Below, piece by piece: positions 32,114-40,904 of a stretch of DNA of 56,822 nt; the first letter of the stretch is position 1, and each line of letters opens with the position of its first letter. Below the pieces are notes generated by a model, which made no database searches, was not told the origin of the DNA, and saw only the letters and a list, made by a program, of their open reading frames with translations. The position numbers were made by a program, and so were the translations under genes. This stretch comes from Candidatus Brachybacterium merdavium (lineage in GTDB: Bacteria > Actinomycetota > Actinomycetes > Actinomycetales > Dermabacteraceae): assembly GCA_019118275.1 (NCBI GenBank), contig DWZH01000068.1, forward strand, positions 1-56,822, written 5' to 3'.

Positions 32114-33226
32114 ATGAACCCCCTGTATCCCATCGAATGGGCCGTGGCATGGATCATGGTGCAGTTCCATTCGCTGCTGTCGTTCTTCATGGACCCGGAT
32201 TCCGGTTGGACCTGGGTACTGTCGATCGTCGGCCTGACCGTGGTGATGCGGACGCTGATCATCCCGCTGTTCGTACGGCAGATCCGCGCATCGCGCGCGA
32301 TGCAGATGGTCTCGCCCGAACTGCAGGCCGTCCAGAAGAAGTACAAGAACAAGAAGGACCAGGAATCCCGGCAGAAGATGGCCGAGGAGACCATGGCCAT
32401 CTACAAGGAGGCCGGCGCCAGCCCGTTCTCCTCGTGCCTGCCGGTCCTGCTGCAGATGCCGATCTTCTTCGGCCTGTTCCGGGTGCTGTACAACAAGCTG
32501 CCCCAGGCGGCGGAGGGTGATGCCTTCGGTCCGCTGACCACCGAGCTGGCCAACAGCGCCTACAACGGCTCCTTCCTCGGGGCCGTCACCATCTCCAACA
32601 GCTTCCTCAGCTCCGGCGACGGTGGCATCATCACCAAGATCGTTGCCGGTCTGATCATCGCGTCGATGTGCACGGTCACGTTCTTCACCCAGAAGTCGCT
32701 GACCATGAAGAACATGCCGAAGGCGGCTCTCGAGGGCCCCATGGCCAGCACCCAGAAGATGATGCTGTACATGCTCCCGTTCATCTACGTGATCACGGGG
32801 CCGGGCATGCCGATCGGTGTGCTCATCTACTGGTTGACCACCAACGTATGGACCTTCTGCCAGCAGTACCTCGTCATCCGCGCAGCGCCCACCCCCGGCA
32901 CCGAGGCCGAGAGGAACAGGCATGAGCGCATCAACGCCAAGCGGGCCAGGAAGGGCCTGGAGCCGCTGGACTTCACCCCGCCCAAGAAGGTCTCCGAGCC
33001 TGAGCCGGAGCCGCAGATCCGCGTGCAGCCGGTGAGCAAGAACCGCGGCGGCAAGAAGCTCACCGACGAGGAGAAGCTCGAGCGTGCCCGCGCTGCTCGC
33101 GCCAAGGCGCAGGAGGAACGACGCAAGGCCCAGGAAGCCCGGGCGGCCGAGGAGGGCGCAGCGGACAAGAAGCCCGTCGCCTCCCCGCTGAACAAGGGCG
33201 GCCAGAAGAAGAAGCGTCGCAAGTGA
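32114..33226 (+). CDS. yidC: Membrane protein insertase YidC (Oxa1 family)
   Basis: 370 residues from the ATG at 32114. Five membrane segments in the Oxa1 arrangement; conserved parts include WTWVLSIVGLTVVMRTLIIPLFVRQIRASRAMQ, SPFSSCLPVLLQMPIFFGLFRVLY and MPIGVLIYWLTTNVWTFCQQY. The usual hydrophilic-groove arginine is probably in LFVRQIRASR. A long Lys/Arg/Glu-rich cytoplasmic tail of ~90 residues follows, as in actinobacterial YidC. It works with SecYEG or alone. Confidence 0.96.
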   Translation: MNPLYPIEWAVAWIMVQFHSLLSFFMDPDSGWTWVLSIVGLTVVMRTLIIPLFVRQIRASRAMQMVSPELQAVQKKYKNKKDQESRQKMAEETMAIYKEAGASPFSSCLPVLLQMPIFFGLFRVLYNKLPQAAEGDAFGPLTTELANSAYNGSFLGAVTISNSFLSSGDGGIITKIVAGLIIASMCTVTFFTQKSLTMKNMPKAALEGPMASTQKMMLYMLPFIYVITGPGMPIGVLIYWLTTNVWTFCQQYLVIRAAPTPGTEAERNRHERINAKRARKGLEPLDFTPPKKVSEPEPEPQIRVQPVSKNRGGKKLTDEEKLERARAARAKAQEERRKAQEARAAEEGAADKKPVASPLNKGGQKKKRRK

Positions 33227-33233
33227 CCTCGTG

Positions 33234-33257
33234 GCGGTGAGCACGGACGCTCACCGC
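33234..33257 (+). terminator. Hairpin between yidC and jag
   Basis: Perfect 9-bp arms 33234-33242 and 33249-33257 with a 6-base loop, seven bases beyond the yidC stop. No U-tract; it may be a weak terminator or an RNA-stability element. Confidence 0.4.
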
Positions 33258-33295
33258 GCATCCCGCTGATCCAGAATTCCCCCGGAGGACCACGA

Positions 33296-34042
33296 ATGAA
33301 CGACAGCAGTCCCGATGTCTCCCGCAGCGACGAGGTCGCGGCCGACGACACCACGCCCGAGCTGAGTGCCGAGCAGGACCGCCCCGCGGCCGACGAGGGG
33401 ACCTCCCCGGCGGAGCAGGCCTCCGGTGCCCGCGGTCCGGTCGACGACGCCGCAGATGATGGCGCCGATGCCGACGCCGACTCCGCGCGGGACGCCGGCC
33501 CCGCGCAGGATGCCGGGAGCGTTCAGGGCGGCGATCGCACCGAGGACGGGGAGGAGGCCCCCGAGAGTGCCGAGGAGCGCATGCGACGCCTGGAGGAGGA
33601 GGGCGACATCGCCGCCGACTATCTCGAGGAGCTGCTGGACATCGGTGACCTCGACGGCGACATCGACATCGACGTGGACGGCGACCGCGCCTCGGTGGAG
33701 ATCTCCGGCGCCGATCAGCTCGCACGGCTGAACCGTCCCAAGGGTGAGCTGCTGGGTGCGCTGCAGGAGCTGGCCCGCCTGGCGGTGCAGACCCGCACCG
33801 GCAATCGCTCCCGGCTGATGCTGGACATCGGCGGTTTCCGTGCGGAGCACAAGGACGGGCTCGAGAAGCTGGCGGCCGAGGCCGTGGCCGATGCCCGCGC
33901 GGAGGGTCACCCCGTGCCGTTGCGCCCGATGAACCCCTTCGAGCGCAAGGTCATCCATGATGTCGCCAAGCGCGAGGGGCTGCGTTCCGAGTCCGACGGC
34001 GACGGCAAGGACCGTCACGTCGTGATCTACCCGGCGTCCTGA
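33296..34042 (+). CDS. jag: Jag/KhpB-family RNA-binding protein (KH-R3H)
   Basis: 248 residues. Residues 1-~90 are an acidic Ala/Asp-rich disordered leader. The KH domain covers about 100-175 (DYLEELLDIGDLDGDIDIDVDGDRASVEISGADQLARL, then GELLGALQELARLAV) and the R3H domain the C-terminus (NPFERKVIHDVAKREGLRSESDG). The family binds RNA and affects cell elongation and division. GGAGGACC precedes the ATG. It is followed by rsmG after five bases. Confidence 0.93.
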   Translation: MNDSSPDVSRSDEVAADDTTPELSAEQDRPAADEGTSPAEQASGARGPVDDAADDGADADADSARDAGPAQDAGSVQGGDRTEDGEEAPESAEERMRRLEEEGDIAADYLEELLDIGDLDGDIDIDVDGDRASVEISGADQLARLNRPKGELLGALQELARLAVQTRTGNRSRLMLDIGGFRAEHKDGLEKLAAEAVADARAEGHPVPLRPMNPFERKVIHDVAKREGLRSESDGDGKDRHVVIYPAS

Positions 34043-34047
34043 GGCCC

Positions 34048-34716
34048 GTGGTGATCTTTCTTCCCGACCATCTGCGGCCGCCGGCTGAGCGCCTCTTCGG
34101 GGAGCGCTTCGGCCTGGTCGAACAGTTCGCACAGCTGCTCGCCTCCGAAGGACCGGAGCGCGGCCTGATCGGCCCGCGCGAGGTCGAGCGGCTGTGGGAG
34201 CGGCACATCCTCAACTGCGCGCTGCTGGCCGACGCGGTCCCGGGCGGTCCGGCGACGGTGGCCGACGTGGGTTCCGGAGCCGGCCTTCCCGGCGTGGTCC
34301 TGGCGATCGCCCGGCCCGACCTGAGCATCACGCTGGTCGAGACGATGCAGCGACGCACCACGTGGCTCGAGGAGGTCGACCAGCAGCTAGGGCTCGGCCT
34401 CGAGGTCGTGCGCGCCCGGGCCGAGGAGCTGCACGGCAGCCGCAGCTTCGAGGTGGTCACCGCACGAGCGGTGGCCGCGCTGGACAAGCTCGCCCGGTGG
34501 ACCCTTCCACTGGTGGCCGACGGCGGGCAGCTGCTGGCGATGAAGGGCTCCTCGGCGCCGGCGGAGGTCGACAAAGCCCACAAGGTGCTCACGCGGCTCG
34601 GCGGGACCGACCCCCGCATCGTGAAGTACGGGGGCGACGAGGTGGAGGTTCCTACTACAGTGGTCCACGTGCGCCGCCGCGCACAGGCGACCAGGAAGGG
34701 AGAACCGCGTGCCTGA
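34048..34716 (+). CDS. rsmG: 16S rRNA (guanine527-N7)-methyltransferase RsmG
   Basis: 222 residues from a GTG, five bases after jag. The SAM-binding motif is VADVGSGAGLPGVVLAIARP; the preceding region has REVERLWERHILNCALL, and TARAVAALDKLARWTLPL follows, all characteristic of RsmG/GidB. It modifies 16S rRNA in the 530 loop; loss usually gives low-level streptomycin resistance. It overlaps the parA start by eight bases. Confidence 0.95.
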   Translation: MVIFLPDHLRPPAERLFGERFGLVEQFAQLLASEGPERGLIGPREVERLWERHILNCALLADAVPGGPATVADVGSGAGLPGVVLAIARPDLSITLVETMQRRTTWLEEVDQQLGLGLEVVRARAEELHGSRSFEVVTARAVAALDKLARWTLPLVADGGQLLAMKGSSAPAEVDKAHKVLTRLGGTDPRIVKYGGDEVEVPTTVVHVRRRAQATRKGEPRA

Positions 34717-35632
34717 CCAGCGTGAAACCCCCTCGTCCGGCAGCGGCACCCTCGAGGACACCCCCCTGATGCGGGAACTGGCACGTGATCATGCTCGTCG
34801 TCGTGAACTCGAGGGACTCGATTTCGAGGCTCCGGCGCAGACACGCATCATCACCGTCGCGAACCAGAAGGGCGGGGTAGGGAAGACCTCCACCGCCGTC
34901 AATGTGGGCGCCGGCCTGGCCATGGCCGGGCTGCAGGTGCTGATCATCGACGCCGATCCCCAGGGCAACACCTCGACAGCGCTGGGCATCGATCATCATG
35001 CCGAGGTGCCCAGCATGTACGAGGTGCTGGTGGAGTCGGCCCCGATCGGCGACGTGGTCCAGGAGGTGCCCGAGATGGACAACCTCCTGTGTGCGCCGGC
35101 CACCATCAACCTCTCCGGCGCAGAGATCGAGCTGGTCTCGCTCGTGGCGCGGGAGAACCGGCTGCGCAACGCCATCCGGGACTACCTCGCCTGGCGGGAG
35201 GAGCAGGGGATGGCGCGGCTGGACTACGTGCTGATCGACTGCCCTCCGTCACTGGGCCTGCTGACGGTCAATGCCCTGGTCGCGGCCCGTGAGGTGCTGA
35301 TCCCGATCCAGGCCGAGTACTACGCCCTCGAGGGCCTGACCCTGCTGCTGAACAACATCGAGCTGATCCGCCAGCACCTGAACCCTCAGCTGCAGGTCTC
35401 TTCCATCCTGCTGACGATGTACGACGCCCGCACCCGGCTGGCGGCCCAGGTCGCCCAGGACGTGCGGGATCACTTCCCTGAACAGACCATGGAGACGACG
35501 ATCCCGCGTTCGGTGCGGATCTCCGAGGCTCCCAGCTACGGACAGACCGTTCTGACCTACGACCCCGGTTCCAGCGGCGCCCTGGCCTATCGGGCCGCCG
35601 CCCACGAACTGACCATCCGCCCAGCCCCTTGA
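34709..35632 (+). CDS. parA: Chromosome-partitioning ATPase ParA
   Basis: 307 residues from the GTG at 34709. The deviant Walker A motif is KGGVGKT in VANQKGGVGKTSTAVNVGAGLA, followed by LIIDADPQGNTSTALG and DYVLIDCPPSLGLLTVNAL. A ~45-residue N-terminal extension precedes the fold, as in other actinobacterial ParA. It binds the nucleoid and is stimulated by the N-terminus of ParB to segregate origins. Directly upstream of parB. Confidence 0.96.
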   Translation: MPDQRETPSSGSGTLEDTPLMRELARDHARRRELEGLDFEAPAQTRIITVANQKGGVGKTSTAVNVGAGLAMAGLQVLIIDADPQGNTSTALGIDHHAEVPSMYEVLVESAPIGDVVQEVPEMDNLLCAPATINLSGAEIELVSLVARENRLRNAIRDYLAWREEQGMARLDYVLIDCPPSLGLLTVNALVAAREVLIPIQAEYYALEGLTLLLNNIELIRQHLNPQLQVSSILLTMYDARTRLAAQVAQDVRDHFPEQTMETTIPRSVRISEAPSYGQTVLTYDPGSSGALAYRAAAHELTIRPAP

Positions 35633-35716
35633 TCACGGCCCGGACCGGCGCGACGAGGATGCCGCACGGTCCGGGCACCACCCCGGTGGATCACGCATTC
35701 CGGAAGGACGACCGAC

Positions 35717-37795
35717 ATGACCCAGAAGCGAGGACTCGGACGAGGCCTTGGCGCCTTGATCCCGGGCGCTGGTTCCGCGCCCGCTCCCGAGCAGGAGCTT
35801 CGTACCCGGTCGACGGTGCGCACTCGCTCCGATCAGGAGGAGCAGTCCGTCTCCGAGCGGCCGGTGGACATGTTCTTCTCCGGGGAGGAGATCTCGGAGG
35901 AGGCTCGCCGCCAGCGTGACCGAGGTCCGCGTCAGGACCTCGCCGGGGACATGGCTCGCGATGCCGCCAAGCGTCGCGGCCGCGGCACCACGAGCAGCGG
36001 TGCCCAGACCGCGAAGAACCGGACGTCCCGGTCCGCCACCTCCGGGGGGACGGGGTCCGCCGGTGAGGCCGCCGCGGGGACGGAGAGCACGCCGGCCAGG
36101 ACCACCCCGACGAAGCGGAGCTCGACCACGTCGACCACCGCGAAGAGCACGGCACGCAGCTCCAGCGGATCGAAGCGCACGGCAACCAAGGCCACCGGCT
36201 CCAAGGGCACCGCGAGCAAGTCCACCAGCTCGAAGGGATCGGCCGCGAAGTCCAGCGGGTCCAGCAGCTCGAAGCGCCGCGCCGACAGGTCCACCATGCC
36301 TCAGAGCACCGGCGCGAAGAGCACGGCCGCCAAGTCTGCCGAGACGAAGAGCTCTGCGGACAAGAGCACCGCAGCGAGGTCCGCCGAGACCGAGAAGACA
36401 GGTGCCCGCAGCACCGCCACCGCGAAGGACGCCCCGACGAGAGCGCCCTCGACAAACCCGGAGCAGACGACCTCCCGCTCCTCGACGGTCGCGCCCACCG
36501 CTCCGAACAGCGCGGCGGCCTCCGACGCTCAGGCTCCGGCACGCAGCACGAGCTCCTCCGAGGCCCCGACGGCGGAGAACAGCCCGGTCGTCGACGTCGA
36601 GACGGTCGATCCGATCCCGGCACGCGAAGACGACAGCGTGGCCGCAGGAGCCGACCGCGAGGCGCTGTCCGCTTCCGAGGCGTCCGCCCCCGAAGGGGCG
36701 CTGACCGCCGAGCAGGGGGGTGAGGCCGTCGCCGCGGAGCCGACTGCAGAGGTCGCCCGAACGGCGCCCTCCGACGGCATCGATCCGGCAACCTCTGAGG
36801 CCGGCGAGCACCAGCACCCGGCTCAGACCACCTTCCCGGAAGAGAGTGCCGAGACAGAGAGTGCCGAGACCATGGCACCCTCTGAGGGCCGCCCCGCTGC
36901 CGGCTCCGGTGCAGGGGCTCGCACTGACGAGGCGTCGTCTCACGAGGGGTTGATGGCGGTCCCGGGCGCCGAGTTCGCGGAGATCCCGATTCATGAGATT
37001 CGCGAGAACCCGCGAAACCCCCGCACGATGTTCGACGAGGACGAGCTCGATGAGCTCGCCTTCTCGGTGCGACAGGTCGGCGTTCTCCAGCCGGTCGTGG
37101 TGCGGCCCATTCCGGCCACCGAGGACGGGGAGTCCTTCGAGCTGGTCATGGGTGAACGGCGCTGGCGCGCCGCTCGGCGCGCAGGGCTCTCTTCGATCCC
37201 TTCGATCATCCGGGAGACCAGCGAGGACGATCTCCTGCGTGATGCCCTGCTGGAGAACCTGCACCGCACCCAGCTGAACCCGCTCGAGGAAGCCGCTGCC
37301 TACCAGCAGTTGCTCGACGACTTCGGATGCACCCAGGACGAGCTCGGCGAGAGGATCGGTCGTTCGCGTCCCCAGATCACCAATACACTGCGCCTGCTGC
37401 GCCTACCAGCACTGGTCCAGCGCCGGCTCGCCAGCGGCGCTCTGAGCGCCGGTCATGCTCGTGCTCTGCTGGGCCTCGATGATCCGGCCCTCATGGAGGA
37501 GCTGGCACAGCGCATCGTCTCGGAGGGGCTTTCTGTCCGTGCCGTGGAACGTCTGGTGGCAGGAGGGTCCCAGCCGACCACGACCCGCTCCCCCCGCCGC
37601 AGCACCTATGACCCGCACGTGGTGGACCTGACCAGCCGCCTGTCTAATCGCCTGGAGACCCAGGTGCGCATCGATGTGGGCAAGCGCAAGGGCCGTATCA
37701 CCATGGAGTTCACCAACCTCGAGGACCTCGAGCGCCTGGTCGAGAACATCGGCCTGGACCTGCGGTCCGACGCTGCTGAGGACCACCAGAGCTGA
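35717..37795 (+). CDS. parB: Chromosome-partitioning CTPase ParB with a ~390-residue low-complexity insertion
   Basis: 692 residues against a usual ~300-380. The N-terminal ParA-contacting motif KRGLGRGLGALIPG is at 4-17. Residues ~83-240 are Lys/Arg/Ser/Thr/Ala-rich with repeats of the AKST/GSKGT type, resembling a histone-H1 tail; ~285-410 are acidic. The conserved core starts near 418 (EFAEIPIHEIRENPRNPR), with CTP-binding GERRWRA at 479-485, ENLHRTQLNPLEEA at 513-526, the helix-turn-helix around 538-562 (TQDELGERIGRSRPQITNTLRLL) and the dimerisation end. The frame has no break. A strong terminator follows, then a gene-free region full of parS-like sites. Confidence 0.95.
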   Translation: MTQKRGLGRGLGALIPGAGSAPAPEQELRTRSTVRTRSDQEEQSVSERPVDMFFSGEEISEEARRQRDRGPRQDLAGDMARDAAKRRGRGTTSSGAQTAKNRTSRSATSGGTGSAGEAAAGTESTPARTTPTKRSSTTSTTAKSTARSSSGSKRTATKATGSKGTASKSTSSKGSAAKSSGSSSSKRRADRSTMPQSTGAKSTAAKSAETKSSADKSTAARSAETEKTGARSTATAKDAPTRAPSTNPEQTTSRSSTVAPTAPNSAAASDAQAPARSTSSSEAPTAENSPVVDVETVDPIPAREDDSVAAGADREALSASEASAPEGALTAEQGGEAVAAEPTAEVARTAPSDGIDPATSEAGEHQHPAQTTFPEESAETESAETMAPSEGRPAAGSGAGARTDEASSHEGLMAVPGAEFAEIPIHEIRENPRNPRTMFDEDELDELAFSVRQVGVLQPVVVRPIPATEDGESFELVMGERRWRAARRAGLSSIPSIIRETSEDDLLRDALLENLHRTQLNPLEEAAAYQQLLDDFGCTQDELGERIGRSRPQITNTLRLLRLPALVQRRLASGALSAGHARALLGLDDPALMEELAQRIVSEGLSVRAVERLVAGGSQPTTTRSPRRSTYDPHVVDLTSRLSNRLETQVRIDVGKRKGRITMEFTNLEDLERLVENIGLDLRSDAAEDHQS

Positions 37796-37820
37796 CCGTA
37801 TTCACTGACTGAGCACGAGG

Positions 37821-37853
37821 AAGGGGCGGGCCGTCAGGCCAGCCCCTTTCTTC
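37821..37853 (+). terminator. Terminator of the rpmH-parB block
   Basis: AAGGGGC-G-GGCC pairs with GGCC-A-GCCCCTT (one mismatch) around the loop GTCA, followed by TCTTC. It begins 26 bases after the parB stop. Confidence 0.65.
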
Positions 37854-38248
37854 ATGCTCAGGCAGCCGGTAGCAGGCTCTACGGTCGGCCTCCGGGCGAG
37901 GTGAGCAACCATCTGGCCCGGCAATGCCACTCGGAGAGGTCGGAGGCCCGTTGAATGGGACGCGCTCTTTTTCATGGCCGGTTGACTGTGAGACAAATCA
38001 CACATCCTGCCGCGTGGACGGGCCAGCTCCGATGGAGCCAGATGCAGCCACTGCTCCTTTTCAGGTTGTCTATGCAGGTCAGGCGATACTTTCCGACTTG
38101 TCCACGGATGTGGAGGACATTGTGGATGGCGCTCTCTGCGGGTGCAGGGGTCGCTACGTCGGGAACAGCGGGCGGATACATCGTGGTCTGGACTCGGCGC
38201 ACCGATCCGCACCCGTATCGCGCCGAGCTGATTGCGGCTAGCCGTCTG

Positions 38249-40074
38249 GTTTCACGGGGAACCGGACCGGCCGCCACGGCAGCCTCGCGACTGGTAGGGA
38301 TCGCAGATGGACGTCGGTACGTCGCAGCCCGATGACGAGTATGACGACAGTGGCCTGCTCTATCCGCCGAATCCTGGCTGATGGTCCGTCCAGGGGTTTC
38401 CCGTGAATCACAGGTTCCCACCTGAGCAGCTGCTCCGTATCGCAAATCCCGGCTTTTGCCTCAATCACGTCCGCTCTCGGTGTGAGTCCGAGGTGACAGG
38501 GAAAGTGCCAAATGGCCTCAGGACGGAGCTCGCTCACATGGCCGGCCCCGCCTGCGTAAACGCGCGGGGCGGCACCTTGTTCCCCCGCGGGTTTCGCGTG
38601 AAACGAGAAGTGAGAGAGCCCGTGGTGGGGCCAGTGCGACGGAACGTGGACGCTTTCTGAGATGATGTGGCGGTCTTGTTTCCCGTGGAACCCCGACCAG
38701 ACGCTCTTTGCACTCTTCAGTGCCTCCCGTTGCCTCGTCGATGTGGGGTCGTCAGATCCCGGACCAGCCTGTCGACATATATCCCTTCGGCACGAACGAC
38801 GACACTGCCTCCTGACTGACCTAATGCACGAAGCGGTTAGAACCAGCCTCTAGACAAGACAGTCCGTTGGGTGAGTCCGGCGAGACCGGAGGATCTAAGC
38901 TCCATTCGCGGCTTGTTTCCCGTGAAACCGAGCGCCATAACGGGTCTCTCGGCATCAGGTACAGGCTCCGCCAGAGCTTTGGCAGCCAGCCTATCGGGGG
39001 CTCCTCGATCGAGAACGGAGGCATGTATTGGGTAGGTTAAGGGGTACCCACACGTGCGATGGCTGGTGCCCGTCGTTGGGCGAGATAGGAATAGTGGCCA
39101 GCGGGTTTCACGGGGAACCGTCCGTGGGAGTCGTGGGCCCCACCCGGGACCGTCTGTGACCCCCTTAGAGCTTCAACTCCACTCCTTTCGAAGTGATGCG
39201 TGAGGGAAGATCGTCGCCTCAGTGGCGTGCAGTCTTCGGCCGCGTTTCTCGTGAAACACGTGTAAGCGCTGCCTCTCTTGCGCCACGGCAAGCCGCTTTC
39301 GGCGCCACAGTGAGGGGCGCGTCTGGGAGGCCATACATCTGACGGTCGCTCGGCTCACTGTTAGCTGTTTCACGGGAAACGACCCACTGTCTTGGCTACG
39401 CGTAGCGGGGATATCGAAACCGCAGGCGGCGGATGATAGACCGCTATCGGATCGTTCGGCCTAGGTGTATGTCGCACACAAAATGAGACAGTAGCGCGTC
39501 GACTCCTGTCGACCTGCTTGTGAGGCCACGGATTACGAGAGAAGGCGTCACTGACCCGTTGGGCAGATGTTCCACGTGCAACTGGCGTCGTGCTCCCGGA
39601 GAAGTCTCTGTCAGGTGCAGAATTGGGACGCTGGAGTGTCGACCGTGGGAGCGGTGCATACGTGCTTCTACAGGCGTGCAATGGCTCTTTGTGCCGATGC
39701 ATAGAAGCAGAGTTTCACGTAGAACCGCCCTCTGTGTGTCGCAGATCACTGTGCGGCGGGGGCTAGCCAGCTTCGTTTCACGCAAAACAACTGCGCGGAT
39801 CGTCGAGATCGGTGCGAAGGTGACTCTGTGTGCGTGATCCACGTGGAACGTCCGCTCGTGGTCGCGGTGCACTCGCTCGGGCTGAGCGTTTCACGACAAA
39901 CGCTCCCACGCTCCGGAACGGCCGAAATGAGGATGAGCAAGGTGCATCCCAGGCGTAGGGGAAGTGACCGTCGTCGGAATGATCGGTCGATCCTTGCCCG
40001 CCCGGTTGCCTCATCGCACGGGCTAGTACCGCTTGCTAGTTCAGAGGGTACGCAGCCTGAGCTTCATGTGAAAC
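38249..40074. repeat. parS: Array of 14 degenerate parS-like centromere sites
   Basis: Compared with the 14-base core GTTTCACGTGAAAC. One mismatch: 38591-38604, 38915-38928, 39244-39257, 39367-39380. Two mismatches: 38249-38262, 38396-38409, 38678-38691, 39105-39118, 39569-39582, 39712-39725, 39775-39788, 39888-39901, 40061-40074. Three: 39836-39849. None is perfect. Six keep the left half GTTTCAC intact, four keep the right half GTGAAAC, four neither. Spacing is irregular, 52 to 237 bases. They are the expected binding sites of the ParB encoded next to them. Confidence 0.85.
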
Positions 40075-40145
40075 GAGAACGGTGGGTAGCACGCAAAGGA
40101 CGACCCTCCCGTTGGAAGGCAAGTTGTGCACACTGTGCCTAAGTG

Positions 40146-40380
40146 TGTGGATAACGATGAAGCCGACATCCGTCTGGATTATGGACAGAGGACGGCGGCC
40201 GGTGCGCAGTCGAGGGTGCAATACCAGGTGTACGGCATCTATCACTGCAGGTCACAGCGCAATCGACGATTCCGAGAGACTGTCCACGGAGCCTCCCAGT
40301 ATCCACAATGTAATGTGGATAATGGTGTGGACAGAGGCGGACAGCATTGTGGACACCGGTGTGGATAGCGCTGTGGACAA
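40146..40380. other. Cluster of DnaA boxes, candidate second origin element
   Basis: Perfect boxes on the minus strand: TTATCCACA at 40146-40154 and 40314-40322, TTGTCCACA at 40372-40380. One-mismatch boxes: GTATCCACA 40299-40307 (plus), and on the minus strand CTGTCCACA 40326-40334, GTGTCCACA 40348-40356 and CTATCCACA 40360-40368. Six of the seven fall in 82 bases, and six share the same strand. It follows the parS-like array by about 70 bases. Confidence 0.7.
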
Positions 40381-40848
40381 TGTGTCCGTGCACGTCACCG
40401 GCTAAAGACTCTCCGACTTGACATCCGACGCGGCCCGTCCCTGAGGCGACAGCGATCCAGCTGTCCCTCCTCCACTGCCATGAGCAGGTCTGCGATATCC
40501 CGGTGACGTGTTGATGGCGTCCGGGCTCAGCCGGACGTGCGGGGTTCATGAACTCAGAGCCCGTTCGTCACCGTGGCACTCCCCATGGCGCCCGGTCGTC
40601 GTCCCCCGGGGCGTGGTCCCGCCACGGCGGCCGGCGCATGCTGGGTGTGCGTGCCTCATCGCCACACTCCCCGAGCGTCCGGGCCTCTTCATGGTGCGAG
40701 AGGGCCTCGGACGTTTCCTGTCTGCGCCATGGCAAGACCACGGCGAGAGGTGAGAGTCATCTGATCGGTCCTGGCATGACGATGGTCGCCATCCGCAAGG
40801 CGGACCGGCAGCTCCTGTCTCCGGGGATCCGGGGCCCGACACCGTCTT

Positions 40849-40873
40849 CCGAGGACCGGCTCCTGGTCCTCGG
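40849..40873 (-). terminator. Terminator hairpin of the trxB block
   Basis: Perfect 9-bp arms CCGAGGACC (40849-40857) and GGTCCTCGG (40865-40873) with a 7-base loop, 32 bases beyond the stop of the thioredoxin-like gene on the minus strand. No U-tract. Confidence 0.5.
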
Positions 40874-40904
40874 GGTGTGGGTCCTTGTGCTCGGCGTGCT
40901 GTGT

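Larger units (their letters stand above)
37854..40848. other. Three-kilobase gene-free region between parB and the trxB block
   Basis: No convincing gene is present on either strand; the open frames are short, mutually contradictory and lack domain-like sequence. Two 60-base lines counted by hand (38761 and 39421) have 35 and 36 G+C, clearly below the coding neighbours. It holds the parS-like array and the DnaA-box cluster described separately, plus a degenerate box TTGTCCACG at 38098-38106. Confidence 0.7.

Noticed and set aside
38249-40074. CRISPR array as an explanation for the spaced repeats
   Set aside because: The repeated unit is a 14-16-base near-palindrome of variable sequence with irregular spacing of 52-237 bases, and no cas genes are near. 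The match to parS explains it better.
37924-40405. Several short open frames in the parB-trxB gap as hypothetical genes
   Set aside because: They overlap on both strands, lack ribosome binding sites and run through the parS-like motifs; none shows protein-like composition.
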